A DNA stretch of 64,000 nt, from positions 310,001 through 374,000 of the forward strand of contig CABJAP010000001.1 of assembly GCA_902363595.1 (NCBI GenBank). The letters are read 5' to 3'. The notes below the pieces were generated by a model. The model searched no databases. It saw nothing but the letters and a program-made list of their open reading frames with translations, and was not told the DNA's origin. Origin of the DNA: Clostridia bacterium. Its GTDB lineage: Bacteria; Bacillota; Clostridia; Peptostreptococcales; Anaerovoracaceae. Every line of letters begins with the position of its first letter. Position 1 is the first letter of the stretch. The position numbers and the translations under genes are program-made. Shown one piece after another: positions 44,152-54,107 of this stretch.

Positions 44152-45711
44152 ATGTGGAGCCGAAAGGAATTGAAAGCAGAGGCAAAGGCGAATCTGAAGA
44201 AAAATTACTGGGCCATGGTGGCGGTATGTTTCTTAATGGCGATTCTGATTGCCGAATACAGTCTGTCAACTGAGACAATTAATTATTATGATTCGGATAA
44301 CCGTTACAGCGGCGCGGTCCAAAATGAGATGAACAGTACCGGCGGCCTTGGCGAAGAAATGGATCACTTGCTGCCGGGAAGCGAAGAGCAGCTCCAGCAG
44401 GAACTCCACCCGACCAAAGGAGTGTTTTCCTCCGTTTTCAATATGCTGGGTAAATCCAAGGCAACGGCGAACAATATCCTTCGTACAATTAATTCTATTG
44501 CGGCAGACCATGGCGGATTTGCGCTAATGATCGCGTTGCTGGCCGTAGCGCTGGCAGCCTTTTATGAAATTTTCATTAAAGCCATGCTGCGAGTGGGTGA
44601 ACGACGTTTCTTTCTGGAAAACCATTTATATCATAAAACGCATATAGGAAGAATCTTTTTCCTGTTCAAAGAAAAGAAATTCAGACGGCCAGCTTGGGTT
44701 ATGCTGGTTAAGGCGATTTACCTGTTCCTATGGAGCCTGACCATTGTCGGCGGCATCATCAAGCACTACTCTTATAAAATGATTCCCTATATTCTAGCCG
44801 AAAACCCGGATATTGACCGGCGCCAAGCCTTCAAGCTGTCTCGGGAAATGATGAATGGAAACAAGTGGAAAGCATTCGTTCTGGACCTTTCCTTCATTGG
44901 CTGGAACATTCTCATGAGCGTAACCTTTGGCATTCTGGGGATTTTCTTCCTCAATCCTTATGTGCGCGGGGTGGAGGCCAATCTCTATCTGGCTCTACGC
45001 GCGACGGCGATTGCCCGCAATTTACCCGGGGCGGATGCCCTGAACGACGATTACCTGGCCGCCGCGCCGGCAGATATTCAAGAGGGCTTTTATCCGGGAC
45101 AGGCGCAAGTGCGGCAAAAGAAAATCGCCCTTGACTACCACCGCCATTACACTTTGATCAATCTGGTGTTATTCTTTTTCATTGCTGCTTTTATCGGCTG
45201 GTGCTGGGAAGTTGCGCTCCATCTTGTAAAGGACGGCATCTTTGTCAACCGGGGCACCATGCTGGGACCCTGGCTGCCGATCTACGGCGTAGGGGGCGTG
45301 GCGTCGCTGATTATTCTCAAACGCTTTGTTGACAGGCCTTCGCTTTTGTTCGTTCTGACCATGGCTCTGTGCGGGGTTGTCGAATATTTTACTTCCTGGT
45401 ATTTGGAAATGACCAAAGGGATCAAATGGTGGGATTACAGTGGTTACCTGCTCAATCTCAACGGTCGAATCTGCCTGGAAGGACTTCTGACCTTTGCCAT
45501 TGCCGGCTGCGCCTTCATCTATTTGATCGCGCCAAAGCTGGATACCATGCTTAATAGAATTCCCAAGGGGACCAGGTTTGGCATCTGCGGTATCCTGATT
45601 CTGCTCTTCGGCGCCGATACCGTCTATTCCCACTTCCATCCAAATACCGGAGAAGGTATTACCGATTACGGGATGCTGGCAGAGCCGGAGCGTTCTGCCG
45701 CATCAGGTTAG
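44152..45711 (+). CDS. Membrane protein fusing DUF975 and CmpB-like (PF06541) domains
   Basis: A 519-residue protein of two membrane modules. Residues 1-320 look like DUF975: WSRKELKAEAKANLKKNYW at the start, a span near 20-38, spans around 135-155 and 180-205, and the typical AFKLSREMMNGNKWKAFVLDLSF then NPYVRGVEANLYLALR. Residues 340-500 look like the PF06541 putative ABC-transporter (CmpB) family: FIGWCWEVALHLV, FVNRGTMLGPWLPIYGVGG, WWDYSGYLLNLNGRICLEG. Each is usually a separate protein; here they are one ORF. Function of both is unknown. AAAGGAATATCCT precedes the ATG. Own promoter; htpG follows with its own. Confidence 0.8.
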   Translation: MWSRKELKAEAKANLKKNYWAMVAVCFLMAILIAEYSLSTETINYYDSDNRYSGAVQNEMNSTGGLGEEMDHLLPGSEEQLQQELHPTKGVFSSVFNMLGKSKATANNILRTINSIAADHGGFALMIALLAVALAAFYEIFIKAMLRVGERRFFLENHLYHKTHIGRIFFLFKEKKFRRPAWVMLVKAIYLFLWSLTIVGGIIKHYSYKMIPYILAENPDIDRRQAFKLSREMMNGNKWKAFVLDLSFIGWNILMSVTFGILGIFFLNPYVRGVEANLYLALRATAIARNLPGADALNDDYLAAAPADIQEGFYPGQAQVRQKKIALDYHRHYTLINLVLFFFIAAFIGWCWEVALHLVKDGIFVNRGTMLGPWLPIYGVGGVASLIILKRFVDRPSLLFVLTMALCGVVEYFTSWYLEMTKGIKWWDYSGYLLNLNGRICLEGLLTFAIAGCAFIYLIAPKLDTMLNRIPKGTRFGICGILILLFGADTVYSHFHPNTGEGITDYGMLAEPERSAASG

Positions 45712-45759
45712 GAGGCCTCAGGGGAAACGACGTTATAGGGAAAACTTGTAATTTCCCCC

Positions 45760-45788
45760 TTGATTTCTGTCAACAGTTGATGTATAGT
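45760..45788 (+). promoter_or_regulatory. Promoter of htpG
   Basis: TTGATT (45760-45765), 17-base spacer, TATAGT (45783-45788), with CIRCE just downstream over the transcription start. Confidence 0.8.
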
Positions 45789-45792
45789 AATG

Positions 45793-45819
45793 TTAGCACT
45801 CGATAAAGCTGAGTGCTAA
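45793..45819 (+). promoter_or_regulatory. CIRCE operator (HrcA binding site)
   Basis: TTAGCACTC, nine bases, GAGTGCTAA: a perfect match to the CIRCE consensus. HrcA bound here would block transcription of htpG until heat or unfolded protein titrates GroE away from it. Confidence 0.95.
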
Positions 45820-45846
45820 CATTTTGATTTAAAAGGAGAATGTATT

Positions 45847-47736
45847 ATGGCAAAGAAACAGTTTAAAGCAGAATCAAAACGACTTTTGGACCTGATGATC
45901 AATTCCATCTACACCCATAAAGAAATTTTCCTGAGAGAGCTTATTTCCAATGCCAGCGATGCCATTGACAAATTATATTACCGCAGCCTGACAGAGGGCA
46001 ATACAGGCCTTTCAAGAGAAGATTTCGCAATTACCATCGAGCCCGATAAGGATGGACGTACCTTGAAGATTATGGATAATGGTATGGGTATGACCAAAGA
46101 TGAACTGGAAAAGAACCTGGGAACCATTGCCAGGAGCAGTTCGCTGGACTTTAAGAAAGAAACAGAAGGCAAAGATGATATCGACATTATCGGCCAGTTC
46201 GGAGTAGGCTTTTATTCCGCTTTTATGGTCAGTGAGAAGGTAACGGTAATCAGCAAAGCCTTTGGTGAAGAAATGGCTTATCAGTGGGAATCCAGCGGAG
46301 CGGACGGATACTCCATAAAAGAATGTGAAAAAGATTCAAACGGCACTGAAATTACCTTGCAGCTGAAAGCGGACACCGATGATGAGAACTATAGCGAATA
46401 CTTAGATACTTATAAAATCAAGAACCTGGTGGGCAAATATTCTGATTACATCCGCTATCCGATTAAGATGATGGTGGAAAAACAGCGCCTTAAAGAGGGA
46501 ACTGAGGACGAATACGAAAGCTATTCGGAAATGGAGACCTTGAACAGCATGGTTCCTCTTTGGAAAAAGAATAAGAGCGAGATTAAGGACGAAGATTACA
46601 ATACGTTTTATAAAGAAAAATTCTATGATTTCACCGATCCAGCCAAGGTGATCCATACCAGCGTGGAAGGCGTTACCAGTTATACCGCACTGTTGTTCAT
46701 TCCGTCTCAGGCGCCTTATAACTACTATACCAAGGACTTTGAAAAAGGATTGCAGCTTTATTCTTCGGGCGTGCTGATCATGGACAAATGCGCCGATCTT
46801 CTGCCGGACCATTTCAGCTTTGTCAGAGGTCTGGTAGATTCCCAGGATTTGTCGCTGAATATTTCCAGAGAAATGCTTCAGCATGACCGCCAGCTGCGGG
46901 CCATCGCATCTCGTTTGGAAAAGAAGATCAAGAGTGAGCTCTTGGAAATGCTCAATAAGGATCGGGACAAATATGTGGAATTCTTTAAGAATTTTGGATT
47001 GCAGCTGAAATACGGGCTTTACGACCAGTTCGGCGCTCACAAGGAAGTTCTCAAAGATCTGGTTATGTTCCATTCATCCCAGGAGAACGCATTGGTTACA
47101 CTATCTGAATATGTGTCCAGAATGAAGCCTGAACAGAAATATATTTATTATGCCAGCGGCCAGACCACAGAAAAGATCGACAAGCTGCCCCAGACAGAGC
47201 TGTTAAAAGATAAGGGCTATGAGATCCTTTATCTGACAGAGGACATCGACGAATTTGCGCTGCAGATGCTGCGGGAATTCGATGAGAAGGAGTTCAAATC
47301 CGTATCCAGCGATGACCTGGAGATCGAGGAAAGCAAGGAAGAAAAGGAAGCTGCCGACAAACAGGCGGAGGAAAGTAAAGACATGCTGGCCTTTATGAAA
47401 GAGGCTCTGGGGGATAAGGTCGCAGAAGTGCGGCTGACCCAAAGATTAAAGAGCCATCCTGTGTGCCTGACGGCCAAAGGCGGCCTTTCCATTGAGATGG
47501 AAAAAGTCCTCAACTCCATGCCGGTGGACCAGAAGGTTCAGGCGGAGCGGGTACTGGAGATCAACGCCAAGCATCCGATTCTGGAGACCTTGAACACCGT
47601 CTATAAAGAAGATCAGGAAGCGGTGAAAACCTATACCAAGCTGTTATACGATCAAGCATTGATGATCGAAGGCCTGCCGGTGGAGGACCCGGTGGCATTC
47701 TCCAACGCAGTCTGTGAATTGATGACAAAGAAATAA
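45847..47736 (+). CDS. htpG: Molecular chaperone HtpG (Hsp90)
   Basis: A 629-residue Hsp90. The N-terminal GHKL ATPase domain has [17 protein letters not shown] (the Glu and Asn of the ATP site), [27 protein letters not shown] and GTEITL; the middle domain carries [18 protein letters not shown] with the catalytic Arg; the C-terminal dimerisation domain is complete. AAAAGGAG precedes the ATG. Control by CIRCE puts it in the HrcA regulon, unlike Bacillus subtilis, where htpG is not a class I heat-shock gene. It is a single-gene unit with a strong terminator. Confidence 0.97.
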   Translation: MAKKQFKAESKRLLDLMINSIYTHKEIFLRELISNASDAIDKLYYRSLTEGNTGLSREDFAITIEPDKDGRTLKIMDNGMGMTKDELEKNLGTIARSSSLDFKKETEGKDDIDIIGQFGVGFYSAFMVSEKVTVISKAFGEEMAYQWESSGADGYSIKECEKDSNGTEITLQLKADTDDENYSEYLDTYKIKNLVGKYSDYIRYPIKMMVEKQRLKEGTEDEYESYSEMETLNSMVPLWKKNKSEIKDEDYNTFYKEKFYDFTDPAKVIHTSVEGVTSYTALLFIPSQAPYNYYTKDFEKGLQLYSSGVLIMDKCADLLPDHFSFVRGLVDSQDLSLNISREMLQHDRQLRAIASRLEKKIKSELLEMLNKDRDKYVEFFKNFGLQLKYGLYDQFGAHKEVLKDLVMFHSSQENALVTLSEYVSRMKPEQKYIYYASGQTTEKIDKLPQTELLKDKGYEILYLTEDIDEFALQMLREFDEKEFKSVSSDDLEIEESKEEKEAADKQAEESKDMLAFMKEALGDKVAEVRLTQRLKSHPVCLTAKGGLSIEMEKVLNSMPVDQKVQAERVLEINAKHPILETLNTVYKEDQEAVKTYTKLLYDQALMIEGLPVEDPVAFSNAVCELMTKK

Positions 47737-47752
47737 AAACCATATTAAAGAA

Positions 47753-47800
47753 AACCCGGTGCAAAGGGAGCAGATCGCTCCGCCGTGCGCCGGGTTCTTT
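47753..47800 (+). terminator. Intrinsic terminator of htpG
   Basis: AACCCGG (47753-47759) pairs with CCGGGTT (47790-47796), with an inner GGAGC/GCTCC stem, followed by CTTT. Confidence 0.85.
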
Positions 47801-47825
47801 GATTAGTGCAAAAGCCGAACGTACC

Positions 47826-47854
47826 TTGCTAGCAGGGAAACTTTGTCGTATAAT
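47826..47854 (+). promoter_or_regulatory. Promoter of the papain-like protease gene
   Basis: TTGCTA (47826-47831), 17 bases, TATAAT (47849-47854), 34 bases before ATG 47888. Confidence 0.75.
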
Positions 47855-47887
47855 AGAAAAGATATTGAACAATGGATGGGAGAAGTT

Positions 47888-49969
47888 ATGAAAAGAAGAG
47901 TATTATCGATCTGTATCACCTTTGTTATGCTGGTGACATTACTGGCAACAACAGGTTCCGCGGCAGTTTTTGCAGACAGCGGCGCCAAAACATCCCTTTC
48001 CGGGGCAGAAAAAATTGGTGGCTTGGAAGAAGTGGGAGACCAGGTTCGCTACCGGATGAAAAACGATGCCCTCCTGGATCCGGGACAGGCGGCGGCTAAG
48101 AAAGTGGCCAGAGCTTCATCCGTATCTCAATCCAAATTTTCACTGGCGGATAAAATGCCTGCGGTTCGCGACCAGGCAGCAAGTGATAACTGCTGGACCT
48201 ACGGCACGCTGGCATCCATGGAATCCAGTCTCATCATGCGGGGCCTTTCCGGAACCGGACTGGATCTCTCCGAGAACCATTTGACCTGGTTTACCTATAA
48301 AGGCGCAAGCAGCGCTGCAAAGAGCGCTTATGCTGGAAAAGACACCCACATCCTTACCCAGAGCAGAAGCCCCTTCAGCGAGGGCGGAAACCGATGGTTT
48401 TCCACAGCTACGCTTGCCAGATGGTACGGTGCTGCCGATAACAGCAGAGTAGGAAATACCACCAGCCTTTCCTCCGGCATTCAGACCGTGTCGGATATTC
48501 GGCTGCGTAATGCGGATTTTCTGCCGGAGCCGGCCGAGAATAACGAAAACGCAAAAAGAATTATTAAAAACTATTTAGTTAATAAAGGTGCTGTAGATGT
48601 GTCGTACTATGTGCCTAATAAAAACCTGCAGAAGAATGCAGACGGTAAATTTGGCTACTACTATGGCGGAAATGCTCTTGCCAATCATGAGGTTGCCATT
48701 GTCGGCTGGGATGATGATATTTATTTCAGCGGCTGGAAAGGCCCGGGCGCCTGGCTGGTGCGCAACAGCTGGGGCAGCGATTGGGGAGACAACGGCTATT
48801 TTTACCTTTCCTACTATGATTCCAGCCTGTGCAATCCGACCTTCTTCGAAGCAGAGGCCCGTTCCTATAACGGCGGCAGCACCTCTCATGAATATACATC
48901 CGTCTATCAGTATGACGGCGTGGGCGCCGGAGACGGAGAGTTTGTCATGGGCAGCAAGCTTTCTTCGGCTAACCGGTATACGGCTAGAAAAGACGAGCTG
49001 ATCCGGGCCGTTGGAACCTATACAGGGGCGGCCAATTCCACGGTCAACGTTTCCATATATATCAATCCTTCTGCTTCCAATCCGGCCAGTGGTGTGAAAA
49101 AACTTAGTAAATCCTTTTCCCTCCAATATGCGGGATATCATACCTTGGATTTGGGGACGGCCATCGGCATACCCAAGGGATGCACCTTTTCCATCGTGGT
49201 TTCTTCCTCCTTTACCGATGGCGGCAGGCGCTATTATTTCCTGCCTAATGAAACAGCCGACTATAACTACTATGTGTCCGCATCCATCGATTTCAGCAAA
49301 GGACAGAGCTTTATCAACGATGGCGACGGCTGGTACGATGTGACCAATGTGGCGCCCATTGCTGACGGCAGGGATAAATACGAAGTGGGAAACGCACTGG
49401 CAAAAGCCTTTGGTACAAATACCGGAACTGCGGCTCAATCCATATCAGCAAAGAGCAAATACACCAAAACTTACGGCAATAAGGCCTTCAAACTGAACGC
49501 CAAGCGAAAAAAAGGCAACGGAAAACTCTATTACCGGTCCAGCAACACCAGTGTGGCTGCAGTCAGTTCTTCAGGAAAAGTAACCATAAAAGGCCCTGGC
49601 AAAGCAACCGTAACCATTTCCGCAGCGCCGAGCACGGTCTACAAGTCTGCGTCTAGGAATGTGACCATAACCGTAAAGCCAAAAAAAACGACGATTACCA
49701 CAGTCAAATCAAAAAAATACAGAACCCTTTCCGTAAAGTGGAAAAAAGATTCCAAGGCCAGCGGCTATCAAGTAATGATCGCTCAGAACAAATCGTTTAA
49801 AAAGGGAAAGAAAACGGCCACCATTAAAAAGAAATCAACCACCAGCAAGACTTTTAAAAAACTCCCATCCGGAAAGACTTATTATGTAAAGGTCCGCGCA
49901 TATAAAAAGGCGGGCAGCAAGAAGGTCTACGGGTCTTACAGCAAGATCAAGAAAATAAAGACAAGATAG
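47888..49969 (+). CDS. Secreted papain-like (C1) protease with Ig-like and FN3 modules
   Basis: A 693-residue exported enzyme. Signal peptide 1-29 (MKRR, hydrophobic core, AVFADS). The C1 peptidase domain (about 85-325) has Q96 and the nucleophile C102 in RDQAASDNCWTYG, the histidine in NHEVAIVGWDDD and the asparagine in WLVRNSWGSDWGDNGYFYLSY (quoted in part). A lectin-like beta domain follows (about 335-500), then a BIG2-type domain (SSNTSVAAVSSSGKVTI) and a lysine-rich fibronectin-like module ending KVYGSYSKIKKIKTR. It lacks LPXTG; the basic tail may hold it to the wall. GGGAGAAG precedes the ATG. No inhibitory propeptide of the usual length is evident. Confidence 0.9.
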   Translation: MKRRVLSICITFVMLVTLLATTGSAAVFADSGAKTSLSGAEKIGGLEEVGDQVRYRMKNDALLDPGQAAAKKVARASSVSQSKFSLADKMPAVRDQAASDNCWTYGTLASMESSLIMRGLSGTGLDLSENHLTWFTYKGASSAAKSAYAGKDTHILTQSRSPFSEGGNRWFSTATLARWYGAADNSRVGNTTSLSSGIQTVSDIRLRNADFLPEPAENNENAKRIIKNYLVNKGAVDVSYYVPNKNLQKNADGKFGYYYGGNALANHEVAIVGWDDDIYFSGWKGPGAWLVRNSWGSDWGDNGYFYLSYYDSSLCNPTFFEAEARSYNGGSTSHEYTSVYQYDGVGAGDGEFVMGSKLSSANRYTARKDELIRAVGTYTGAANSTVNVSIYINPSASNPASGVKKLSKSFSLQYAGYHTLDLGTAIGIPKGCTFSIVVSSSFTDGGRRYYFLPNETADYNYYVSASIDFSKGQSFINDGDGWYDVTNVAPIADGRDKYEVGNALAKAFGTNTGTAAQSISAKSKYTKTYGNKAFKLNAKRKKGNGKLYYRSSNTSVAAVSSSGKVTIKGPGKATVTISAAPSTVYKSASRNVTITVKPKKTTITTVKSKKYRTLSVKWKKDSKASGYQVMIAQNKSFKKGKKTATIKKKSTTSKTFKKLPSGKTYYVKVRAYKKAGSKKVYGSYSKIKKIKTR

Positions 49970-49981
49970 AAGGAGCAGAGC

Positions 49982-52645
49982 ATGGAAAAGACCATTGTCA
50001 TCATTGATGGAAACAGTTTGATCAATCGGGCGTACTACGCAATGCAGCGGCCTATGATCACAAAGGACGGAATCTATACACAGGGTATCTTCGGCTTTCT
50101 CAATATGCTGTCGAAGATTGAAAAAGATTATGAACCGGGTTATATAACGGTGGCTTTCGACTTGAAGGCGCCGACCTTCCGCCATAAAGAATACAAGGAG
50201 TATAAGGCAGGCCGCAAAAAGATGCCGCCGGAGCTGGTGATGCAAATGCCGCTTTTAAAAGATGTGCTGCGGGCGATGAACATCAAGCTGCTGGAAATGG
50301 AAGGCTTTGAAGCGGACGATATCATCGGAACCGTCGCCCGGGAAGCGGAGGAGCAGGGGCTGCTGCCGCTGATCATCACCGGGGATAAAGACGAATTGCA
50401 GCTGGCCACCGATAAGACGAAAGTCATCATTACCAAGAAGGGGATCTCCCAGTTTGAGATCTATGACCGGAAGGCGATGATTGATAAGTACGGATTTACA
50501 CCTGCCCAGTTCATTGATTTTAAGGGCCTTATGGGCGATCAATCGGATAATATCCCAGGACTTCCCGGCGTGGGTGAAAAAACGGCGCAAAAGCTGATTT
50601 TGGAATACGGGAGCGTGGAGGAGCTGATTGCCAATACGGACAAAATTACCAGCCCCAAATTAAAAGAAAAAATCGAAGACAATGTCCAGCTGGCTGTTAT
50701 GAGCAAGCGGCTGGCGACGATCAATACCAATGTGCCCATTGACATTGATTTTGACGAGTTTTTATTGGAAGAGCCGGATTACGATCAGCTGATCGAAATT
50801 TACACCAAGCTGGAATTCAACAGCTTTCTGAAAAAATTGGATAAGTCGGCGGTGAAAAGTGCGGCCCAGCAGACGATTATCGATACGGATGCGATTGATA
50901 AGACGGTCGTTCGAGAACCGGAGCAGGTTCATACTCTAAGGCTGACGGAGAAAATTTCCATCAAAGTACTGGGCGATTATAATCACGTAGCCGTACCAAA
51001 AGTTTACGGGATTAGTATTCTGTCAACCAATGGCAAGTATTTCTATATCAACTGCGAAAAGGAAGAAACACTGCTGGCGGCCATCGATCTCTTCAACGAG
51101 GAAAAGCCGTGTTTTATCGGCCATGATCTGAAAAACGATTATTATATGCTGATGGCTTACGGCCTGGTCAGCTGCAGCTCTTGCTTTGATACGGCCATCG
51201 GCCAGTATGTTCTGGAATCGGGACGCAGCAACTATAACCTCAAGACCCTGGCTTATGAATATTTCCACGAGAGCCTGGAGGATGAAAAAGAGTTCTTTGA
51301 GAGCAACAGTCAAGTGGACTTATTCAGCGATCCTACGGAGATTTACAGCACTTACGGGCTTCGGTGGTGCGCCACTGTTCTCAGTCTGATGCCGGTGCTG
51401 GCTCAGAAGACCGAGGATGAAAACCTGAAGCAGGTTTTATACGAGGTGGAATTGCCGCTGATCGAAGTTATGGCAGCCATGGAGCGGGACGGCGTCACGG
51501 TTGATCGCAAAGAACTGACGGATTTGGGCGAGGTAATCACAGCTCAGGTGGAGACCATTACCCAGAAGATTTATGATCTTGCCGGCGAGTCTTTTAACAT
51601 CAATTCACCGGCCCAGCTGGGACCGATCCTCTTTGAAAAGCTTGGGCTGACAGCCGGAAAGAAAACAAAACGGGGGTATTCCACCAGCGCTGAAACGCTG
51701 GAAAAGATTATGGACGAGCATGAAATCGTGCCCTTGATTTTAGAGTACCGGACCCTGACCAAGCTGAACAGCACCTATATTGAAGGGCTGCTGCCGCTGA
51801 TCGACGAAAACAATAAGATCCATGCTCATTTCAATCAGACGGTGACGGCCACCGGCCGCATCAGCTGTACGGAACCCAATCTGCAGAACATTCCCATCCG
51901 CCAGGCATTCGGGCGGCAGCTGCGAAAGGCTTTCGTGCCCGAGGATGACCATCATACCCTGGTGGGGGCGGATTATTCCCAGATTGAACTGCGGGTACTG
52001 GCCCATATGGCAGAAGATCCTGTGCTGATCGAAGCATTCAACCAGGGCGAGGATATCCACCGGACGACAGCCGCCAATGTGCTGGGCGTACCCAAAGAGC
52101 AGATTACCATTGAAGAACGGAGCCGGGCTAAGGCGGTTAATTTCGGTGTTATTTACGGTATGAGCTCCTTCGGCCTTTCTTCGGAACTGCATATTACAAG
52201 AAAGGATGCAGACGCTTATATCAAAGCTTACTTTGAAAAGCATGCGGCAGTGAAGACCTTTATGGATGAGCAGGTCCGCCTGTGCAAAGAACAGGGCTAT
52301 GTGACCACTATCATGGGGAGGAAACGTTATATCAATGAAATCAATGCTTCCAATTATATGGTGCGTCAGGTGGGGGAACGGCTGGCTATGAACAGTCCCA
52401 TCCAGGGGAGTGCGGCGGATATTATCAAGCTGGCGATGATCAAAGTGTTCCAACAGATTAAAGAACAGGGATTGAAATCCAGGCTGATTCTCCAGGTCCA
52501 CGACGAATTGATCATTGAAACCGCTGAGGACGAACAGGATATCATCGAGCGATTGCTGGTGGAAAATATGGAAAACGCAATCGATTTGAAAGCCCGATTA
52601 GTCGTAGATCTGAATCAGGGTAAAAGCTGGTATGATTTGAAATAA
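49982..52645 (+). CDS. polA: DNA polymerase I
   Basis: An 887-residue family A polymerase. The N-terminal 5'-3' exonuclease (1-290) has IIDGNSLINRAYYAM, FEADDIIGT, ITGDKDELQL and GLMGDQSDNIPGLPGVGEKTA. The middle 3'-5' exonuclease domain (about 300-480) lacks the DxE of motif I and the Asp of motif III, so proofreading is probably dead, as in Bacillus and Thermus. The polymerase core has motif A (GADYSQIELRVLAHM), B (RSRAKAVNFGVIYGMSSFG) and C (LQVHDELIIE). GGAGC precedes the ATG. It repairs DNA and removes primers. A dispersed repeat lies directly downstream, then coaE. Confidence 0.96.
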   Translation: MEKTIVIIDGNSLINRAYYAMQRPMITKDGIYTQGIFGFLNMLSKIEKDYEPGYITVAFDLKAPTFRHKEYKEYKAGRKKMPPELVMQMPLLKDVLRAMNIKLLEMEGFEADDIIGTVAREAEEQGLLPLIITGDKDELQLATDKTKVIITKKGISQFEIYDRKAMIDKYGFTPAQFIDFKGLMGDQSDNIPGLPGVGEKTAQKLILEYGSVEELIANTDKITSPKLKEKIEDNVQLAVMSKRLATINTNVPIDIDFDEFLLEEPDYDQLIEIYTKLEFNSFLKKLDKSAVKSAAQQTIIDTDAIDKTVVREPEQVHTLRLTEKISIKVLGDYNHVAVPKVYGISILSTNGKYFYINCEKEETLLAAIDLFNEEKPCFIGHDLKNDYYMLMAYGLVSCSSCFDTAIGQYVLESGRSNYNLKTLAYEYFHESLEDEKEFFESNSQVDLFSDPTEIYSTYGLRWCATVLSLMPVLAQKTEDENLKQVLYEVELPLIEVMAAMERDGVTVDRKELTDLGEVITAQVETITQKIYDLAGESFNINSPAQLGPILFEKLGLTAGKKTKRGYSTSAETLEKIMDEHEIVPLILEYRTLTKLNSTYIEGLLPLIDENNKIHAHFNQTVTATGRISCTEPNLQNIPIRQAFGRQLRKAFVPEDDHHTLVGADYSQIELRVLAHMAEDPVLIEAFNQGEDIHRTTAANVLGVPKEQITIEERSRAKAVNFGVIYGMSSFGLSSELHITRKDADAYIKAYFEKHAAVKTFMDEQVRLCKEQGYVTTIMGRKRYINEINASNYMVRQVGERLAMNSPIQGSAADIIKLAMIKVFQQIKEQGLKSRLILQVHDELIIETAEDEQDIIERLLVENMENAIDLKARLVVDLNQGKSWYDLK

Positions 52646-52648
52646 CAA

Positions 52649-52733
52649 AGTCGGCTTCGCCGATTCTTTAAAGAAGTAGACTTTGTTGATACTCTGGAAA
52701 TATCGCTGACGATATTTCCTACGTCATAGAAGA
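52649..52733 (+). repeat. Dispersed intergenic repeat, long form
   Basis: Starts AGTCGGCTTCGCCGATTC and shares most of its bases with 60840-60902. It has a small TCGGC/GCCGA hairpin, an AAAGTC/GACTTT pair, and a perfect palindrome GGAAATATCG-CTGA-CGATATTTCC that the other copy lacks. Same orientation and same position (just after a stop codon) as the other copy. Confidence 0.75.
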
Positions 52734-52746
52734 ACGGGAGCATACG

Positions 52747-53337
52747 ATGAAAATTATTGGACTGACAGGAGGCATTGGGGCCGGTAAGTCTACAGCATCG
52801 AAATATTTGGCGAAAAACGGGTACGCCGTCATTGATGCCGATCAGATTGCAAGAGAGGTGGTGGAGCCGGGAAAGCCTCTGCTGGCAGAACTCCGACAGG
52901 CCTTTGGAGCCGAAATTATTAAAACGGATGGAAGTCTAGACAGAAAGGCCCTGGCCGCCATTGTTTTTGAAGACGAAGCCGGTCGCAGAAAACTGAATCG
53001 GATCATGCATAGCAATATTATTCAAGTTATCGATAAGAGAATTGAAGCATCCTGCAGGCAGGAAACATGTAAAGGAATCATCATTGACGCGCCGCTGCTA
53101 TTTGAAACCGGCCTGGAAGAAAAGTGTGATCAAACCTGGCTGTTGGTAGCAGATTGGGAAACTCGCATTCGCCGGGTCTGTGCCAGAGATGGCGCAGACC
53201 CGCAGGAGGTGGAGGCCAGGATCAAAAGTCAGATGGATGATGAGGAAAAACGAAAACGGGCTGATCTTGTGATCGACAATTCCGGCAGCAGACAGGAGCT
53301 GGAACAGAAGCTGAAGACTGTGATCGCACAGCTGTAG
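52747..53337 (+). CDS. coaE: Dephospho-CoA kinase
   Basis: A 196-residue P-loop kinase catalysing the last step of coenzyme A synthesis. It has the Walker A GLTGGIGAGKST (residues 5-16), the substrate motif VIDADQIAREVV with the catalytic Asp, the DAPLLFETGLEEKCD block and a lid with RIRRVCARDGADPQEVEARI (quoted in part). Normal length. GGGAGC lies upstream. The polA-coaE order is a common Firmicutes arrangement; the repeat between them suggests a separate message is possible. Confidence 0.95.
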   Translation: MKIIGLTGGIGAGKSTASKYLAKNGYAVIDADQIAREVVEPGKPLLAELRQAFGAEIIKTDGSLDRKALAAIVFEDEAGRRKLNRIMHSNIIQVIDKRIEASCRQETCKGIIIDAPLLFETGLEEKCDQTWLLVADWETRIRRVCARDGADPQEVEARIKSQMDDEEKRKRADLVIDNSGSRQELEQKLKTVIAQL

Positions 53338-53357
53338 AAGGAGGCAGGAAAAGGAAT

Positions 53358-54044
53358 ATGATTGGCACGATTGTCAACACTTGTACAATTTTAGCGGGAA
53401 GTATCATCGGAAGCGTGATAAAAAAAGGCATTAAGCAAACCTATCAGGATGCACTGCTCAATGCCATGGGTTTGGCGGCAGTGGCTTTGGGCATCAATAC
53501 CCTTGTCCAGAACATGCCGAACAGTGAGTTTCCCGTCCTTTTCATTCTCAGTCTGGCAGCAGGGAGCCTCTTCGGTTACATTGTTGACTTGGACAGGCGG
53601 TTTCAGAATCTCACCGACCGTTTCAGCGCCTCCGGTTCCAATTTGGCCCAGGGTCTTTCCACTGGAATTATGCTCTTTTGCATCGGCACCCTTTCCATTT
53701 TGGGACCTATCGAAAGCGCTCTCCACGGAGACCATACCTTTCTTTTCACCAATGCCACTTTGGATTTTGTGACCTCCATGGTATTGGCATCTACATACGG
53801 CATCGGTATTGCTATTGCCGCCGGTGTGCTGTTCTTGTGGCAGGGAGGCATTTATTTATTGGCGACGTGTGTGGCTTCCTCTTTGTCTGCCGATTTGCTT
53901 ACGGAAGTTTCCATTATTGGAGGTATTCTCATCTTCAGCTCAGGACTGTCCATTCTCAAAATCAAGGACCTGAAAGCACTGAACATGCTGCCGTCACTTT
54001 TAGTACCAATCATCTGGTTCGGTGTGAAAGCCTTGTTTTCTTAA
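53358..54044 (+). CDS. DUF554 family membrane protein (YdfK/YqgA-like)
   Basis: A 228-residue membrane protein with about seven spans. DUF554 marks are GTIVNTCTILAGSIIGSVIKKG at the start (quoted in part), ALGIN near 45, the GYIVDLDRR loop near 73, GIMLFCIGTLSILGPIESALHGD near 110 and a final SIIGGILIFSSGLSIL. Function unknown. GGAGGC precedes the ATG, 20 bases after coaE, so probably in the same operon. Confidence 0.9.
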   Translation: MIGTIVNTCTILAGSIIGSVIKKGIKQTYQDALLNAMGLAAVALGINTLVQNMPNSEFPVLFILSLAAGSLFGYIVDLDRRFQNLTDRFSASGSNLAQGLSTGIMLFCIGTLSILGPIESALHGDHTFLFTNATLDFVTSMVLASTYGIGIAIAAGVLFLWQGGIYLLATCVASSLSADLLTEVSIIGGILIFSSGLSILKIKDLKALNMLPSLLVPIIWFGVKALFS

Positions 54045-54073
54045 TTGACCCAAGGATAAAATGACGTTAAAAT
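54045..54073 (+). promoter_or_regulatory. Promoter of the two-component genes
   Basis: TTGACC (54045-54050), 17 bases, TAAAAT (54068-54073), 34 bases before the response-regulator ATG. Confidence 0.7.
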
Positions 54074-54107
54074 AAAAAGACTATGAAACTGAAAGGCAAA
54101 GATAATC

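Noticed and set aside
45721..45758. GGGGAAA/TTTCCCC as terminator of the DUF975/CmpB gene
   Set aside because: The loop is long, there is no proper T-run, and it runs up to the htpG -35 box.
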